From Amycolatopsis rubida (GTDB lineage Bacteria; Actinomycetota; Actinomycetes; Mycobacteriales; Pseudonocardiaceae), in assembly GCF_900115345.1 (NCBI RefSeq), contig NZ_FOWC01000002.1, positions 496,001-560,000 on the forward strand: DNA of 64,000 bases. The letters run 5' to 3'. Every line of letters begins with the position of its first letter. Position 1 is the first letter of the stretch. The notes beneath the pieces were generated by a model. That model searched no databases and had not been told where the DNA came from. It saw only the letters and a program-made list of their open reading frames with translations. The position numbers and the translations under genes are program-made. Of the stretch, positions 37,394-46,660 are shown in pieces.

Positions 37394-37590
37394 ATCCCTA
37401 CCTGCGACTGTTGACATCGGGGTGATGACTGTCACCCGGAGTGCTCTTTCGATCACGGATCGGCCACGGGTGTACACCAGGTCCGCGTCTTCCGCACCGT
37501 GACGGCATTACTGCCGCCAGAGTGGAGCGGGTCCGCCCGGCAACTACGCCGAACGGCACACCGCCCCACCCCGACTGGAGTACCCCCGCG

Positions 37591-38130
37591 ATGGCGCCCC
37601 CGCGCACCCCGAAACTGCTGGTGACCGCCTGCCTGCTGTTCTCCGTGGCAGCCTGTGGCGGCGTCAACGCTCGGGAAGGCTCCGCCGCGCTGGGCGTCGG
37701 CAACCCGGCGGCGCAGCCCGCGGCCGAGCAAGCCTCCGGCGACCTGCAGTTCGGCGCCAACCACCGCTTCGCCAGCGGGATCACGGTCTCGCTGTCGGCT
37801 CCGCAGTCCTTCCAGCCGAGCCCGGCGGCGTACCCGCGCAGTGCCCGCGCGGCGGCGTTCTACATCCAGGTCACGAACAACGGCACCGACCCGTACCGGG
37901 TTTCCGGGCTCTCGGTCACCGCGACGGTCGCCGGGAAGCCGGCGAAGCAGGTCGTGGACGCCACGCAGGGGCTTGGCGGCGTTTCCGACGCGGGAAAGGA
38001 CCTGATGCCGGGCCGGTCTACGCAGGTCACGCTCGCTTTCGCGGTGCCTGCGGGCAGCGCCCGGATGGCGGTGCGGGTGCGGCCGAGCACGGGCGAGCCC
38101 GCCGTCGTCACCTATTGCGGAGACGCCTGA
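37591..38130 (+). CDS. Secreted lipoprotein (DUF4352-like immunoglobulin fold)
   Basis: A 179-residue lipoprotein. The signal peptide is MAPPRTPKLLVTACLLFSVA with lipobox VAAC (acylated Cys at about 22). The mature part is beta-rich: ITVSLSAPQSFQPSPAAYP, AAFYIQVTNNGTDPYRVSGL, TQVTLAFAVPAGSARMAVRV, as in extracellular DUF4352 domains of unknown role. The ATG at 37591 is chosen as the start of the signal peptide; the open frame upstream lacks sense. Confidence 0.75.
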   Translation: MAPPRTPKLLVTACLLFSVAACGGVNAREGSAALGVGNPAAQPAAEQASGDLQFGANHRFASGITVSLSAPQSFQPSPAAYPRSARAAAFYIQVTNNGTDPYRVSGLSVTATVAGKPAKQVVDATQGLGGVSDAGKDLMPGRSTQVTLAFAVPAGSARMAVRVRPSTGEPAVVTYCGDA

Positions 38131-38145
38131 ATTACTCTCGTCCCC

Positions 38146-38622
38146 ATGACCGACCAGCGACTTGCCGTGGGCGACGAAGCGCCCGGATTCACCCTGCCGG
38201 ACAGCACCGGCAAGAACGTCTCGCTCAGCGACTTCCGGGGCCAGGCCGTGGTGGTGTACTTCTACCCGGCCGCGGGCACGCCGGGGTGCACCAAGCAGGC
38301 TTGCGATTTCCGGGACAGTCTCGCGGAACTGAATGACGCGGGGTATCAGGTGCTGGGAATTTCGCCGGACAAGCCGGAGAAGCTGGCCAAGTTCGTCGAG
38401 GCGGAGAAGCTGACGTTCCCGCTGCTGTCCGATGTGGACAAGGAAGTGCTGTCCGCGTGGGGAGCGTTCGGGGAGAAGAAGAATTACGGAAGGATCGTGC
38501 AGGGGGTGATCCGGTCCACGTTCATTGTGGACGCGGACGGGAAGATCGCCAAGGCCGCCTACAACGTGCGGGCGACTGGGCATGTGGCGAAGTTGATCCG
38601 GGATCTGGGGATTTCCGCCTGA
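38146..38622 (+). CDS. bcp: Thiol peroxidase Bcp (peroxiredoxin Q)
   Basis: A 158-residue peroxiredoxin that reduces hydroperoxides with thioredoxin-type electron donors. VGDEAPGFTLPDSTGKNVSL opens the fold; the active site is YPAAGTPGCTKQACDFRD, with peroxidatic Cys in PGCT and the resolving Cys five residues later, as in atypical 2-Cys Bcp. GVIRSTFIVDADGKI is the C-terminal signature. Length is normal. 15 nt after the lipoprotein stop, possibly cotranscribed. Confidence 0.95.
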   Translation: MTDQRLAVGDEAPGFTLPDSTGKNVSLSDFRGQAVVVYFYPAAGTPGCTKQACDFRDSLAELNDAGYQVLGISPDKPEKLAKFVEAEKLTFPLLSDVDKEVLSAWGAFGEKKNYGRIVQGVIRSTFIVDADGKIAKAAYNVRATGHVAKLIRDLGISA

Positions 38623-38635
38623 ATGAGTTCCCGAA

Positions 38636-38666
38636 GCGCGGAGAGGCCGGGCTGGTCTCTCCGCGC
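38636..38666. terminator. Bidirectional terminator between bcp and DHFR-like gene
   Basis: A perfect 10-bp stem (GCGCGGAGAG at 38636-38645 with 38657-38666) and 11-nt loop lies in the 50-bp gap between two convergent genes. Confidence 0.7.
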
Positions 38667-38672
38667 GATCGG

Positions 38673-39251
38673 TCAGCGACGCACCGGATAGCGCAGGTGC
38701 AGTACCCGGTCGCCCTGGACCACCTCGGGGTTCTCCAAGAGGTGCTGTGCGTTGACTGAGCCGAAGTAGCGTTTGCCGGATCCGAAGACCACCGGCACCA
38801 CGTCCATGCGCACCTCGTCAACCAGGCCCGCGGCTAATGCTTGGCCGCCGACGTCGCCAGCGGCGATCTCCATGATGCGGTCGCCTGCCAGCTCTTGTGC
38901 TTTGGCCACGGCTGCCTTGACGCCGTCGACGAAGTGGAACGGCGCCGTGGGGTCCCAGCCTTCGGGCGCTGGGCGGTGGGTCACGACGACCACGTGGTCG
39001 ATTCCGCTCGGCGGCTTTCCATCCCAGCCGTCGGTCAGGTCGAAGACGTGGCGGCCCGCGACGGTCACCCCTATTTGGTCCCAGTACGCACGGGTGTAGT
39101 CGTACGAGGCCTGCGACACCTTCAGCACGCCACTCTCGTCCAGCGGGACGTCGCCGCTGGTCAGCCACTCGAACAGCGGACCGGGCTGGTCGTTTTCATC
39201 GGCGATGAAGCCGTCCGCCGACACTGAGCTGTACATGACGACCTTGCCCAC
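38673..39251 (-). CDS. Dihydrofolate reductase-like (RibD C-terminal fold) protein
   Basis: A 192-residue reductase-fold protein: MGKVVMYSSVSADGFIADEN at the N-terminus, VTVAGRHVFDLTDGWDGKPP, the NADPH-site-like IMEIAAGDVGGQALAAGLVD and DEVRMDVVPVVFGSGKRYF. Substrate unknown. It lies 66 nt downstream of an AraC-family gene on the same strand, which may regulate it. Confidence 0.85.
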   Translation of the reverse strand: MGKVVMYSSVSADGFIADENDQPGPLFEWLTSGDVPLDESGVLKVSQASYDYTRAYWDQIGVTVAGRHVFDLTDGWDGKPPSGIDHVVVVTHRPAPEGWDPTAPFHFVDGVKAAVAKAQELAGDRIMEIAAGDVGGQALAAGLVDEVRMDVVPVVFGSGKRYFGSVNAQHLLENPEVVQGDRVLHLRYPVRR

Positions 39252-39317
39252 GGGGGTTCTCCTCTGCTTCGGATGGCCCCAAACTAGCGGGTCGCGCGCG
39301 GTCGCTCTTGTAAGAAA

Positions 39318-40151
39318 TCAATCGGCGGGCAGCGGCCAGCCGTCCAGGGTGTGGCCGGGATGTTCGCGCAGGAACCGCCGCCGGACTTCGAGGTATCGGG
39401 TCGGCGTGAAGCCGGTGAACGCCCGGAACTCGTGGCCGAAGTGGGCTTGGTCGAAGTAGCCCGCGCGACCGGCGAGGTCGCCCCAGTCGATCGGTCCGGC
39501 CGGGTCGATCGCGAACACGGTGGCGGTGAAGCGGTGCGTGCGGGCCAGCCGCTTCGGGGTGACGCCGACGAGTGCTTTGAACCGTTGTGCCAGGTGGGTG
39601 CTGCTGACCCCGGCTGCCTCGCTCAAGCCGCCGATCGCCACCGCGCCACGAGTGGCCGCGATGATGCTGCTCATCTGGCGGACCAGGCCCAACCCCGTGG
39701 TTTCGGTCAGCCGTCGCATCAGCTCGGCTTCGAGGAGTGCCAGCATTTCGTGCGGTCCGGTGGCCGCGGCCAGCCGGTCTCGCAGTGCGGCGATGGCGGG
39801 TCGGCCCCAGACCTGTTCAATCGTCACCGGCCGGTCGCACAGTTCGGCGGCGGGCATCGGCAGGAAGGGCGCCAGCCCCCACGGTTTGAAGTGCACGCCG
39901 ACGGAGCGGGTCCCGGGCGGATAGCCGAATTCGTAGGCGCGGGTCGGCATGGTGATCACGCAGCCGTCGGCGTACTCGGCTGTCTCGAGACCGGTGCGGA
40001 TCCGGAACGGTGCCCCGAGATTGACGATGAGCAACGCCGACGGTGCCGGCGGCAGCGTCAGCCGGGCGTACGGCGGCGTGCCCGCCAGGTAGTAGAGGTC
40101 GTCGATCAGGCCGTCCAGCGGCGGTCGCGGCGCCTGGGACACGTACTCCAC
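39318..40151 (-). CDS. AraC-family transcriptional regulator
   Basis: A 277-residue regulator. The N-terminal part is a cupin-like sensor domain (PPLDGLIDDLYYLAGTPPYA, SVGVHFKPWGLAPFLPMP). The C-terminal double HTH reads VAIGGLSEAAGVSSTHLAQR, FKALVGVTPKRLARTHRFTA and the signature GRAGYFDQAHFGHEFRAFTG followed by FTPTRYLE. The DUF6597-type N-terminus and the DHFR-like neighbour suggest a paired unit. No operator is identified. Confidence 0.9.
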   Translation of the reverse strand: MEYVSQAPRPPLDGLIDDLYYLAGTPPYARLTLPPAPSALLIVNLGAPFRIRTGLETAEYADGCVITMPTRAYEFGYPPGTRSVGVHFKPWGLAPFLPMPAAELCDRPVTIEQVWGRPAIAALRDRLAAATGPHEMLALLEAELMRRLTETTGLGLVRQMSSIIAATRGAVAIGGLSEAAGVSSTHLAQRFKALVGVTPKRLARTHRFTATVFAIDPAGPIDWGDLAGRAGYFDQAHFGHEFRAFTGFTPTRYLEVRRRFLREHPGHTLDGWPLPAD

Positions 40152-40184
40152 GCAGCCAGCATTGCCTAGAGCCGCCAGCCAGCG

Positions 40185-41930
40185 CTACTCACGGGGGAAG
40201 CGCAGGGTGAAGGTGGTGCCGCGCCCGGGAGTGCTGGCGGCGGTGATTTCGCCGCCGTGGGCTTCGGCTAGTTTGCGGACGATTGCCAGGCCTAGACCGC
40301 TGCCGCCGGACACTCGGCTGCGGGAGGGATCCGCGCGCCAGAAACGGTCGAAAACCCGGGGCAGATCTTCGGGAGCGATGCCGGTTCCAGTGTCGGTTAC
40401 TTCGAAAATTGCGTCGTTTCCGACCTGCCTCGCGGTGACGGTAACCGAGCCGCCGGGCGGGGTGTGGCGGATCGCGTTCGAGACCAGGTTGTCCAGTGCT
40501 TGGCGCAAGCGCACGGGATCCGCGGTGATGGCGGGGTTTTCCATGGGCGGGACGGACAAGCGGACGTCGGCGGATTCGGCGCGCGGGGCATGCGCGGCGG
40601 CGAGGTGGGCCAGCAGGGTGTTGGCGTCGACGGGTTCGGGGTGGACGCGCAGCGCACCAGCGTCGGCCAGGGCCAGGTCTTGCAGGTCGTCCACGATGTG
40701 CTGCAGGTGGACCGCCTCCTCCAGCAGGGAGGCGACCAGGTCGTCGTCGAGCTGGCTGATGCCGTCCTGGGCGGCTTCCAGCCAGCCTCTGATGGTGGAA
40801 AGCGGAGTGCGCAGTTCGTGCGCGACGTCGCTGACCATCGCCTTGCGGGCGTTCTCCAGCTCTTCCCTCGCCCGCGCCATCTCGTTGAACGCGGTGGCCA
40901 GGCGGGCGATCTCGTCCTTGCCTTTGACGCGGACCCGGGCACCCGTCTCGCCTGCCTTCAGGCGCTGGGCCGCGCCGGTCAACGCGCGCAGCGGGCGGAT
41001 CAGGCGGATCGACGCCAATGCGGTGACGATGACCGTCAGCAGGAGGATCGCGGCGGTGACGGCGACCAGTTTCGTGCGGTTTTCCGCGGAGAGGGTGAAG
41101 CCGGTCGGTGGCTGGTCGGTGCCCTTTTCGGTGATGTAGAGCCAGGCCGCGGGGGCTACGTAGGGGGTCAGCTGCTCTTTGCGAGCTGACGTTACGCAGT
41201 TGGTGATGGTCTGGTCGGTGGCTTGGACGACGGGACCGTCGAAGGTCCACAAGAGACCCAGTTTGGCTACCGGGACGGTGCTGTCGTTCCGGCCGAGACA
41301 GGCGTCGATCAGGCCGGACAGCTTGTTCAACGCGGCTCGCTCGGTCTCGGTGGGGCGCTCCAGCAGAGCGGTGCCGCATTGGGCGGTGCCCGCGGGCGCG
41401 ATCACCCTCGGGTGGCCGCTCGGGGAGACTTCCAGGCTGCCCAAGCCGGTTCTGCGCTGGGTGCAGGACAGGACCTTGCCCGCGATTTCCTGGAGCTCTT
41501 CGCGTTCGTCGGCGGGGAGCCGGTAGGGGCCGACCGCGTCCGGGTCGATGCGGTCCGGGGTGGATTTGATGCCCAGCCGGGTGTCGACCGCCAGCGGGTC
41601 GATGACGGCGGACGGCTGCGGCGGGAGTTTGCCCGGGTGCTGTTCCGAACTGGCGATCAGCTTCCCCTGCGGGGTGGTCAGGACGATTTGGCGGCCGGTT
41701 TTCTCCGCGTAGTCGTCGATCGTCTTGGTCGCGCCGGACCACGCGGGATGAGTCGCCGCGTACGAGAGGAGGGCCTGGTAGATCGTGCCGTCGTCGGCGA
41801 AGAGCTGGCCTTGTTCCCGTTCGATGGCACCGGAAGTGGTCCGGGAGGCCAGCCAGGCGGTGGCGGCGATGGCGCACACCGCGATGGCGGCGGTTACCGC
41901 GAAGAGGCGGAAGAGAAGGCTACGGGGCAT
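40185..41930 (-). CDS. Sensor histidine kinase with extracytoplasmic Cys-containing domain
   Basis: A 581-residue kinase. TM1 is about 7-28, followed by a 255-residue external sensor domain with four Cys (156, 185, 211, 245) that may form disulfides; TM2 is about 288-308, then HAMP (IRPLRALTGAAQRLKAGETG). HisKA has the phospho-His at 371 (SDVAHELRTPLSTIRGW). The ATPase domain shows DNLVSNAIRHTPPGG, DTGTGIAPEDLPRVFDRFWR and GGSGLGLAIVRKLAEAHGG. It overlaps the response regulator gene by 11 nt. The signal is unknown. Confidence 0.92.
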   Translation of the reverse strand: MPRSLLFRLFAVTAAIAVCAIAATAWLASRTTSGAIEREQGQLFADDGTIYQALLSYAATHPAWSGATKTIDDYAEKTGRQIVLTTPQGKLIASSEQHPGKLPPQPSAVIDPLAVDTRLGIKSTPDRIDPDAVGPYRLPADEREELQEIAGKVLSCTQRRTGLGSLEVSPSGHPRVIAPAGTAQCGTALLERPTETERAALNKLSGLIDACLGRNDSTVPVAKLGLLWTFDGPVVQATDQTITNCVTSARKEQLTPYVAPAAWLYITEKGTDQPPTGFTLSAENRTKLVAVTAAILLLTVIVTALASIRLIRPLRALTGAAQRLKAGETGARVRVKGKDEIARLATAFNEMARAREELENARKAMVSDVAHELRTPLSTIRGWLEAAQDGISQLDDDLVASLLEEAVHLQHIVDDLQDLALADAGALRVHPEPVDANTLLAHLAAAHAPRAESADVRLSVPPMENPAITADPVRLRQALDNLVSNAIRHTPPGGSVTVTARQVGNDAIFEVTDTGTGIAPEDLPRVFDRFWRADPSRSRVSGGSGLGLAIVRKLAEAHGGEITAASTPGRGTTFTLRFPRE

Positions 41931-42609
41931 CGGACTTCGCGGTCAGTTTGTAGCCAACGCCGTAAACCGTCAGGAGCTTCGCGGGTTTTCTGGGATTGGC
42001 TTCGATTTTCTTTCGGAGATTCATGACGTGCACGTCAATGGCGCGCTGAGTGATGTAGCGGTCGAAGCCGTGCAGATGTTCCAGCAGTTGCGCCCTGGTG
42101 AAAACCTGGTCCGGACGAGCGGCCATGATCTCCAGGATCCGGAATTCTCCCGGAGTCGTTTCGACCGGGTTTCCGCTTACCGCGACCTCGTGCCTTTCCT
42201 TGTCGACGGTCAGGGTGCCGACTTTGATCGGACCGTCGCTGGCCGAGTTCGTTCTCCGCAGCAGGGTCCGGACCCGCGCCATGAGTTCGCGCGGGCTGTA
42301 GGGCTTGGTGACGTAATCGTCCGCGCCCAGGTCGAGGCCCTGGAGCAGGTCGTCCTCGGTCGAGCGGGCCGTGAGCATGAGGATCGGCAGGTCGGACGAG
42401 GCCCGGATGGTCCGGCAGACGGTCAGGCCGTTCATGCCCGGGAGCATGACGTCCAGGATCAGGAGATCGGGTTCCGCCGTGCGGATTTCCGCCAGTGCGG
42501 CCTCGCCGGTGGGCGCGACGAGCACGGTGTGCTGCTCGTGTTCCAGGTAGCGGCGGACCAGTTCCGCTTGTTTGGGATCGTCTTCGGCAAGGACGATATG
42601 GGCGCACAT
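41920..42609 (-). CDS. OmpR-family response regulator
   Basis: A 229-residue regulator. The receiver domain has the acidic pair EDD near the N-terminus, phospho-acceptor Asp53 in LLILDVMLPGMNG, and the LTARSTEDD and TKPYSPRELMARV segments. The C-terminal winged helix (about 130-225) reads VETTPGEFRILEIMAARPDQ, VFTRAQLLEHLHG and RAIDVHVMNLRKKI. It is transcribed first and is coupled to the kinase gene downstream. Confidence 0.95.
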   Translation of the reverse strand: MCAHIVLAEDDPKQAELVRRYLEHEQHTVLVAPTGEAALAEIRTAEPDLLILDVMLPGMNGLTVCRTIRASSDLPILMLTARSTEDDLLQGLDLGADDYVTKPYSPRELMARVRTLLRRTNSASDGPIKVGTLTVDKERHEVAVSGNPVETTPGEFRILEIMAARPDQVFTRAQLLEHLHGFDRYITQRAIDVHVMNLRKKIEANPRKPAKLLTVYGVGYKLTAKSDAP

Positions 42610-42630
42610 GCTTGCCGAGACTAGCCGCAG

Positions 42631-42668
42631 GCCTGCCCCGAAGCCACCAGTGCGGCCCCGGGGCAGGC
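42631..42668. terminator. Terminator after rph-rdgB
   Basis: A perfect 10-bp stem (GCCTGCCCCG at 42631-42640 with 42659-42668) lies 8 nt beyond the rdgB stop on the minus strand, before the response-regulator gene. Confidence 0.65.
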
Positions 42669-42675
42669 GCGGCAG

Positions 42676-43284
42676 TTATGCGTCGGCCAGTTTCCGCAAG
42701 GCAGGCAGAAGTGCGCGCAATGCCTTTCCACGGTGCGAAACGGCGTCTTTTTCCGCCGGGGCCAGTTCCGCGCTGGTTTTCGTTTCGTTTTCCGGCACGA
42801 AGATCGGGTCGTAGCCGAAACCGTTGGTTCCGCGCTTTTCCCGCGTCAGCGTGCCGCGCCAGTCGCCGCGGACCGTGCTGGTCTCGCCGGAGGGAAGGGC
42901 CAGTACGGCGGCGCAGACGAAGGCCGCGCCCCGGCGCTCGTCCGGGGTGTCGGTCAACTGCGCCAGCACCAGGTTCAGGTTCGCTTCGTCGTCGCCGTGC
43001 TTGCCGGACCAGCGGGCCGACAGGACGCCGGGCATGCCGTTCAACGCGTCCACGGTCAGGCCCGAATCGTCCGCGATGGCGGGCAACCCGGTGGCGGCCA
43101 CCGCGTCGCGCGCTTTGGCCGCGGCGTTGCCCTCGAAGTCGGGGGCGGTTTCCGGAGCTTCCGGGAACTCCTCGACGTCGTTCAGGCCGAGCACCTCGAT
43201 GCCCTGAATGCCTTCCGCCTCCAGGATCCGGCGCAACTCGCCCAGTTTCTTCGCGTTCCGGGTGGCCAGCAGCAGCTTGGTCAC
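42676..43284 (-). CDS. rdgB: XTP/dITP diphosphatase (RdgB/HAM1)
   Basis: A 202-residue nucleotide-hygiene enzyme that hydrolyses XTP, dITP and ITP to monophosphates. [19 protein letters not shown] is the N-terminal signature; [40 protein letters not shown] and [20 protein letters not shown] are the active-site segments. The GTG at 43284 overlaps the rph stop (GTGA). Same order as Rv1341 after Rv1340. Confidence 0.95.
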   Translation of the reverse strand: MTKLLLATRNAKKLGELRRILEAEGIQGIEVLGLNDVEEFPEAPETAPDFEGNAAAKARDAVAATGLPAIADDSGLTVDALNGMPGVLSARWSGKHGDDEANLNLVLAQLTDTPDERRGAAFVCAAVLALPSGETSTVRGDWRGTLTREKRGTNGFGYDPIFVPENETKTSAELAPAEKDAVSHRGKALRALLPALRKLADA

Positions 43285-44057
43285 TTCTGGCCCTTCTTCC
43301 GGTCCGGACGCGGTTCCGGCAGCTCGCCCGGGTACGGCAGCGCCAGCGCTTCGTTCTGCAGCCGGGTCAGTTCCGCGCAGCCGGCCAGCGCCAGGTCGAG
43401 CATGGTGTCCAAAGTGGACCGAGCGAAGGTGGCTCCTTCACCGGTGCCCTGCACCTCGATGAGGGTCCCGGCGTCGGTGGCGACCACGTTCATGTCGACC
43501 TCGGCGCGCGAGTCCTCCTCATACGGCAGGTCGAGGCGCACCCGGCCGTCCACGACGCCGACGCTCACCGCGGCCACCGAGGACGACAGCGGCTGCGGGT
43601 CGTTGAGCCGGTTCGCCGCGCCCAGCCAGGTGATCGCGTCCGCCAGTGCCACATACCCGCCGGTGACCGCGGCGGTGCGGGTGCCGCCGTCCGCCTGGAT
43701 CACGTCGCAGTCGATGACGATCGTGTTCTCGCCGAGCGCGGCCAAGTCGATGCACGCGCGCAGGGAGCGGCCGATCAGCCGGGAGATCTCGTGCGTCCGG
43801 CCGCCGATCCGGCCCTTGACCGCTTCGCGGTCGCTGCGGGTGTTGGTCGCGGACGGGAGCATCGCGTACTCCGCGGTCACCCAGCCGAGACCGGACCCGG
43901 CACGCCAGCGCGGCACGCCCTCGGTCACGCTCGCCGCGCACAGCACCCTGGTGTTGCCGAACTCGACGAGCACCGACCCGGCAGGCCACTTCTGGAACCC
44001 GCGGGTGAGCTTCACTTCGCGGAGCTGGTCGTCGTTCCTGCCATCTTTTCTCACCAC
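43281..44057 (-). CDS. rph: Ribonuclease PH
   Basis: A 258-residue phosphorolytic 3'-5' exoribonuclease that trims tRNA 3' ends. [20 protein letters not shown] is the family N-terminus, followed by [24 protein letters not shown] sequence ([13 protein letters not shown]), [20 protein letters not shown] and [18 protein letters not shown]. The GTG at 44057 gives the usual N-terminus; two other GTG codons lie within 4 codons. Homologue of Rv1340. Confidence 0.95.
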   Translation of the reverse strand: MVRKDGRNDDQLREVKLTRGFQKWPAGSVLVEFGNTRVLCAASVTEGVPRWRAGSGLGWVTAEYAMLPSATNTRSDREAVKGRIGGRTHEISRLIGRSLRACIDLAALGENTIVIDCDVIQADGGTRTAAVTGGYVALADAITWLGAANRLNDPQPLSSSVAAVSVGVVDGRVRLDLPYEEDSRAEVDMNVVATDAGTLIEVQGTGEGATFARSTLDTMLDLALAGCAELTRLQNEALALPYPGELPEPRPDRKKGQK

Positions 44058-44095
44058 GGGGAGCACTCTAGGACCTACCTCTGACACTTTCGCGA

Positions 44096-44863
44096 TCAGA
44101 GGTCGTAGACCGCGCCCTGCGTCACCAGCTCGGCGTCCGGGAACACCGCTTTGGCCTCGGCCAGGACAGCGTTCCGGTCCGTCCACGGCGCGACATGAGT
44201 CAGCAGCAGACGGCCGACACCGGCTTCCTTGGCCAGTTCTCCTGCTTCTTTCCCGGAGAGGTGCACGCCTTCCGGACGGTCGGCAGCATCGGTCCAGGAC
44301 GCTTCGGAAAGCAGAACATCGACACCGTCGGCCAGTTCGCCGAGGCCGCGGCACAGTCCGGTGTCGCCGGTGTACGCGAGGATGGCGCCGCCGTACGCGA
44401 TGCGTAGGCCGAATGCAGGCGTCGGGTGGTACACAGCAACAGCGGTCACGTCGAAGGGACCGATCTCAATCATCTCTTCGCGCAACTCATGGAACTCGTA
44501 GACGTCCGACAGATCCACAGCGGCTCGCTCAGCCGCGTCGGCCGCGTACGCGTGCGCGAGGCGCGAAGGCGCGTCTGCTGGTGCGTACAGCGGCAACCGT
44601 TTCGGCCGCGCGGGGTACGGCGGCGCGGGGTGGTAGCGGCGAAGCACCGTCAGGGAGTTGACGTCGGCGCAGTGGTCGGCGTGCAGGTGCGAAAGGAGCA
44701 GCGCGTCCAGGTCGAACGGGTCCAGCACGGTCTGCAATTGGGCGAACGCGCCCGAGCCCAGCTCAAGACCGAGCCGGTAGCCCTCCGCCTCCAGGAGGTA
44801 CCCGGACGCGGCTGCGTTCGGCCCGGGGATGCTGCCCGAACACCCGAGGATCGTCAGTCGCAC
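44096..44863 (-). CDS. MBL-fold hydrolase, Rv1339-like cyclic-nucleotide phosphodiesterase
   Basis: A 255-residue metallohydrolase. [20 protein letters not shown] opens the fold; the metal motif is [14 protein letters not shown] (HxHxDH), with further ligands in [20 protein letters not shown] and LLLTHVAPW. Its M. tuberculosis counterpart by sequence type and position is Rv1339, reported as an atypical class II cAMP phosphodiesterase. RNase Z-like activity is an alternative but the long exosite arm is absent. GTG start at 44863. Confidence 0.8.
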   Translation of the reverse strand: MRLTILGCSGSIPGPNAAASGYLLEAEGYRLGLELGSGAFAQLQTVLDPFDLDALLLSHLHADHCADVNSLTVLRRYHPAPPYPARPKRLPLYAPADAPSRLAHAYAADAAERAAVDLSDVYEFHELREEMIEIGPFDVTAVAVYHPTPAFGLRIAYGGAILAYTGDTGLCRGLGELADGVDVLLSEASWTDAADRPEGVHLSGKEAGELAKEAGVGRLLLTHVAPWTDRNAVLAEAKAVFPDAELVTQGAVYDL

Positions 44864-44985
44864 CCCGTCAGCCTATAATCCGGCCACAGTCACGGCCTCA
44901 TGACTTCGCTGCAACGGTTACGTACCGCTTCAGCGTCGGCCTGCTTTTGGTCGAATTGGCACCTGTGCTCAGCGGTGCCGCGGCG

Positions 44986-45786
44986 TCACGCGCTCACCGG
45001 GTCCAGCGCACCCGGCGCGAAGCCCATGAACCGCTGCGCCAAGCGGGCGAACGGCTCCGGCGAACCGGTGGCGAGGAACTCGTGTTTCGGCGGCTCGTCG
45101 CGTTCGGCGAGCAGGTCGAGTTCAGTCAGCACGCGGTAGAGGTCCTTGGCGGTTTCGTCGGCGCTGGAAACGAGCGTGACGTCCTGTCCCATCACGATCT
45201 GCAGCACGCCGGACAACAGCGGATAGTGCGTGCAGCCGAGGATGAGTGTGTCGACTTCGGCTTCGAGCAACGGCTGCAGATAACCCTGTGCCAGACCGAG
45301 GATCTGTCGGCCGGTCGTGATGCCGCGCTCCACGAAGTCGACGAAGCGCGGGCAAGCGACGCTAGTGAGGCGTACGTCGGGCGCGGCGGCGAAGGCGTCG
45401 TCGTACGCCCTCGAACGCACTGTGCCCTCGGTGCCAATCAGACCGACGCGTCCGCTGTGCGTCGCGACTGCGGCTCGCCGCGCGGCTGGAAGGACCACTT
45501 CGATGACAGGTACGTCGTAGCGTTCGCGCGCGTCGCGAAGGCAGGCCGCCGACGCGGTGTTGCACGCGATCACCAACGCCTTCACGCCGCTCTCGACCAT
45601 GTCGTCGAGGGCGGCCAACGCGTACTCGCGAGCAGTGGCGATGGGCAGTGGACCGTACGGGTTGCGCGCGGTGTCGCCGACGTAGCGCAACTGTTCGGCA
45701 GGCAGCAGTTCGAGAATCGAGCGTGCGACGGTGAGCCCGCCGACGCCGGAATCGAAAACACCGATGGGCGCGCCTGGAGAACTCAC
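44986..45786 (-). CDS. murI: Glutamate racemase
   Basis: A 266-residue enzyme supplying D-glutamate for peptidoglycan. [20 protein letters not shown] is the N-terminal signature; the two catalytic cysteines are in [11 protein letters not shown] and [27 protein letters not shown] is also conserved. GTG start overlapping the rhomboid stop (GTGA). Order as Rv1337-Rv1338. The 122 nt to the next gene hold only a TATAAT-type promoter motif at 44874. Confidence 0.95.
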   Translation of the reverse strand: MSSPGAPIGVFDSGVGGLTVARSILELLPAEQLRYVGDTARNPYGPLPIATAREYALAALDDMVESGVKALVIACNTASAACLRDARERYDVPVIEVVLPAARRAAVATHSGRVGLIGTEGTVRSRAYDDAFAAAPDVRLTSVACPRFVDFVERGITTGRQILGLAQGYLQPLLEAEVDTLILGCTHYPLLSGVLQIVMGQDVTLVSSADETAKDLYRVLTELDLLAERDEPPKHEFLATGSPEPFARLAQRFMGFAPGALDPVSA

Positions 45787-46469
45787 ATCCCGAGGTTACC
45801 CGGGGTCGTCGGCTCGATCTTCCGGGATTTGACGCGTTCCCCGCGTGAGGTCAGCCACGCGGCGAGGATGCCGGCCAGCGCGCCGAAGAGGTGGCCCTGC
45901 CAGGAGATGCCGGGGTTGCCGGGCAGCAGGCCCCAGAGCATCCCGCTCCAGATGCCGAGCAGCACGACGGCGACCGCGATCTGCGCGAACGACCGGTGGA
46001 ACAGGCCGCGCACCAGCAGGTACGCGAGCCAGCCGAAGGCGAGCCCGGACGCGCCCACGGTATAGGTGTTCGCCGGTCCGACCAGCCACACGCCGAGCCC
46101 GGAAACCAGCCAGATGATCGCGGTGACCACGGCGAACCGGCCGATGCCCGCCGCCATCGCGAGGAAGGAGAAGACCAGTACCGGCACCGTGTTGGAGAAC
46201 AGATGCGACCAGCCCGCGTGCAGCAGCGGCGCCCAGAGGATGCCGTCGAGGCTGGACGCTTCCCGCGACAGGATCCCGCCGTGCGTGAACTCTCCCGGGA
46301 GGATCACGTCGAGGAGTTCCACGAGGTACAGCACGGCCACGAACCCCAACGCGACGAACGCCGCGGCCTTGGGATCGGGCGGCAGGATGCGCTTCGCGGC
46401 GTCGACCGGCTTGCCGCTGCCAGCGGCGGGCGGCGGCGACGTCGGCGGGAGGGGAGGCAGTGTGCTCAC
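45783..46469 (-). CDS. Rhomboid-family intramembrane serine protease
   Basis: A 228-residue membrane protein with a Pro-rich cytoplasmic N-terminus (residues 1-30) and six or so hydrophobic spans. The catalytic Ser is in [19 protein letters not shown], the His in [19 protein letters not shown], and the oxyanion-helping [17 protein letters not shown] region is present. Counterpart of Rv1337. Substrates unknown. Cotranscribed with murI downstream. Confidence 0.92.
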   Translation of the reverse strand: MSTLPPLPPTSPPPAAGSGKPVDAAKRILPPDPKAAAFVALGFVAVLYLVELLDVILPGEFTHGGILSREASSLDGILWAPLLHAGWSHLFSNTVPVLVFSFLAMAAGIGRFAVVTAIIWLVSGLGVWLVGPANTYTVGASGLAFGWLAYLLVRGLFHRSFAQIAVAVVLLGIWSGMLWGLLPGNPGISWQGHLFGALAGILAAWLTSRGERVKSRKIEPTTPGNLGM

Positions 46470-46565
46470 GTCCTCAGGCTACGTCGCGGGCGGGCGGGCG
46501 GCCTCGGGAGAAATCCCTGAACTTCGCTCCGCCGCCCCCCTCACGACCTCCGGTGCTCGGCAGCG

Positions 46566-46651
46566 GGTCGTGAGGGGGCCCTGAGGGAATCAGATTCCCT
46601 GAAGGTGGCCCGCACGACCTCGCCCACGGAAGTGCGGCGGCGAGGTCGTGC
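46566..46651. terminator. Palindromic element, family A (degenerate), plus hairpin
   Basis: An imperfect long stem (46566-46591 with about 46593-46619) is centred on GGGAATC-A-GATTCCC. It is followed by a perfect 13-bp stem (GCACGACCTCGCC at 46612-46624 with 46639-46651) whose left arm overlaps the first. It begins 9 nt downstream of the MFS stop on the minus strand and separates this gene from rhomboid-murI. Confidence 0.65.
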
Positions 46652-46660
46652 GGGGGGCCG

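Noticed and set aside
44900..45139. Small plus-strand frame downstream of the TATAAT box
   Set aside because: Ser/Arg-rich, antisense to murI and without a ribosome site or recognisable features.
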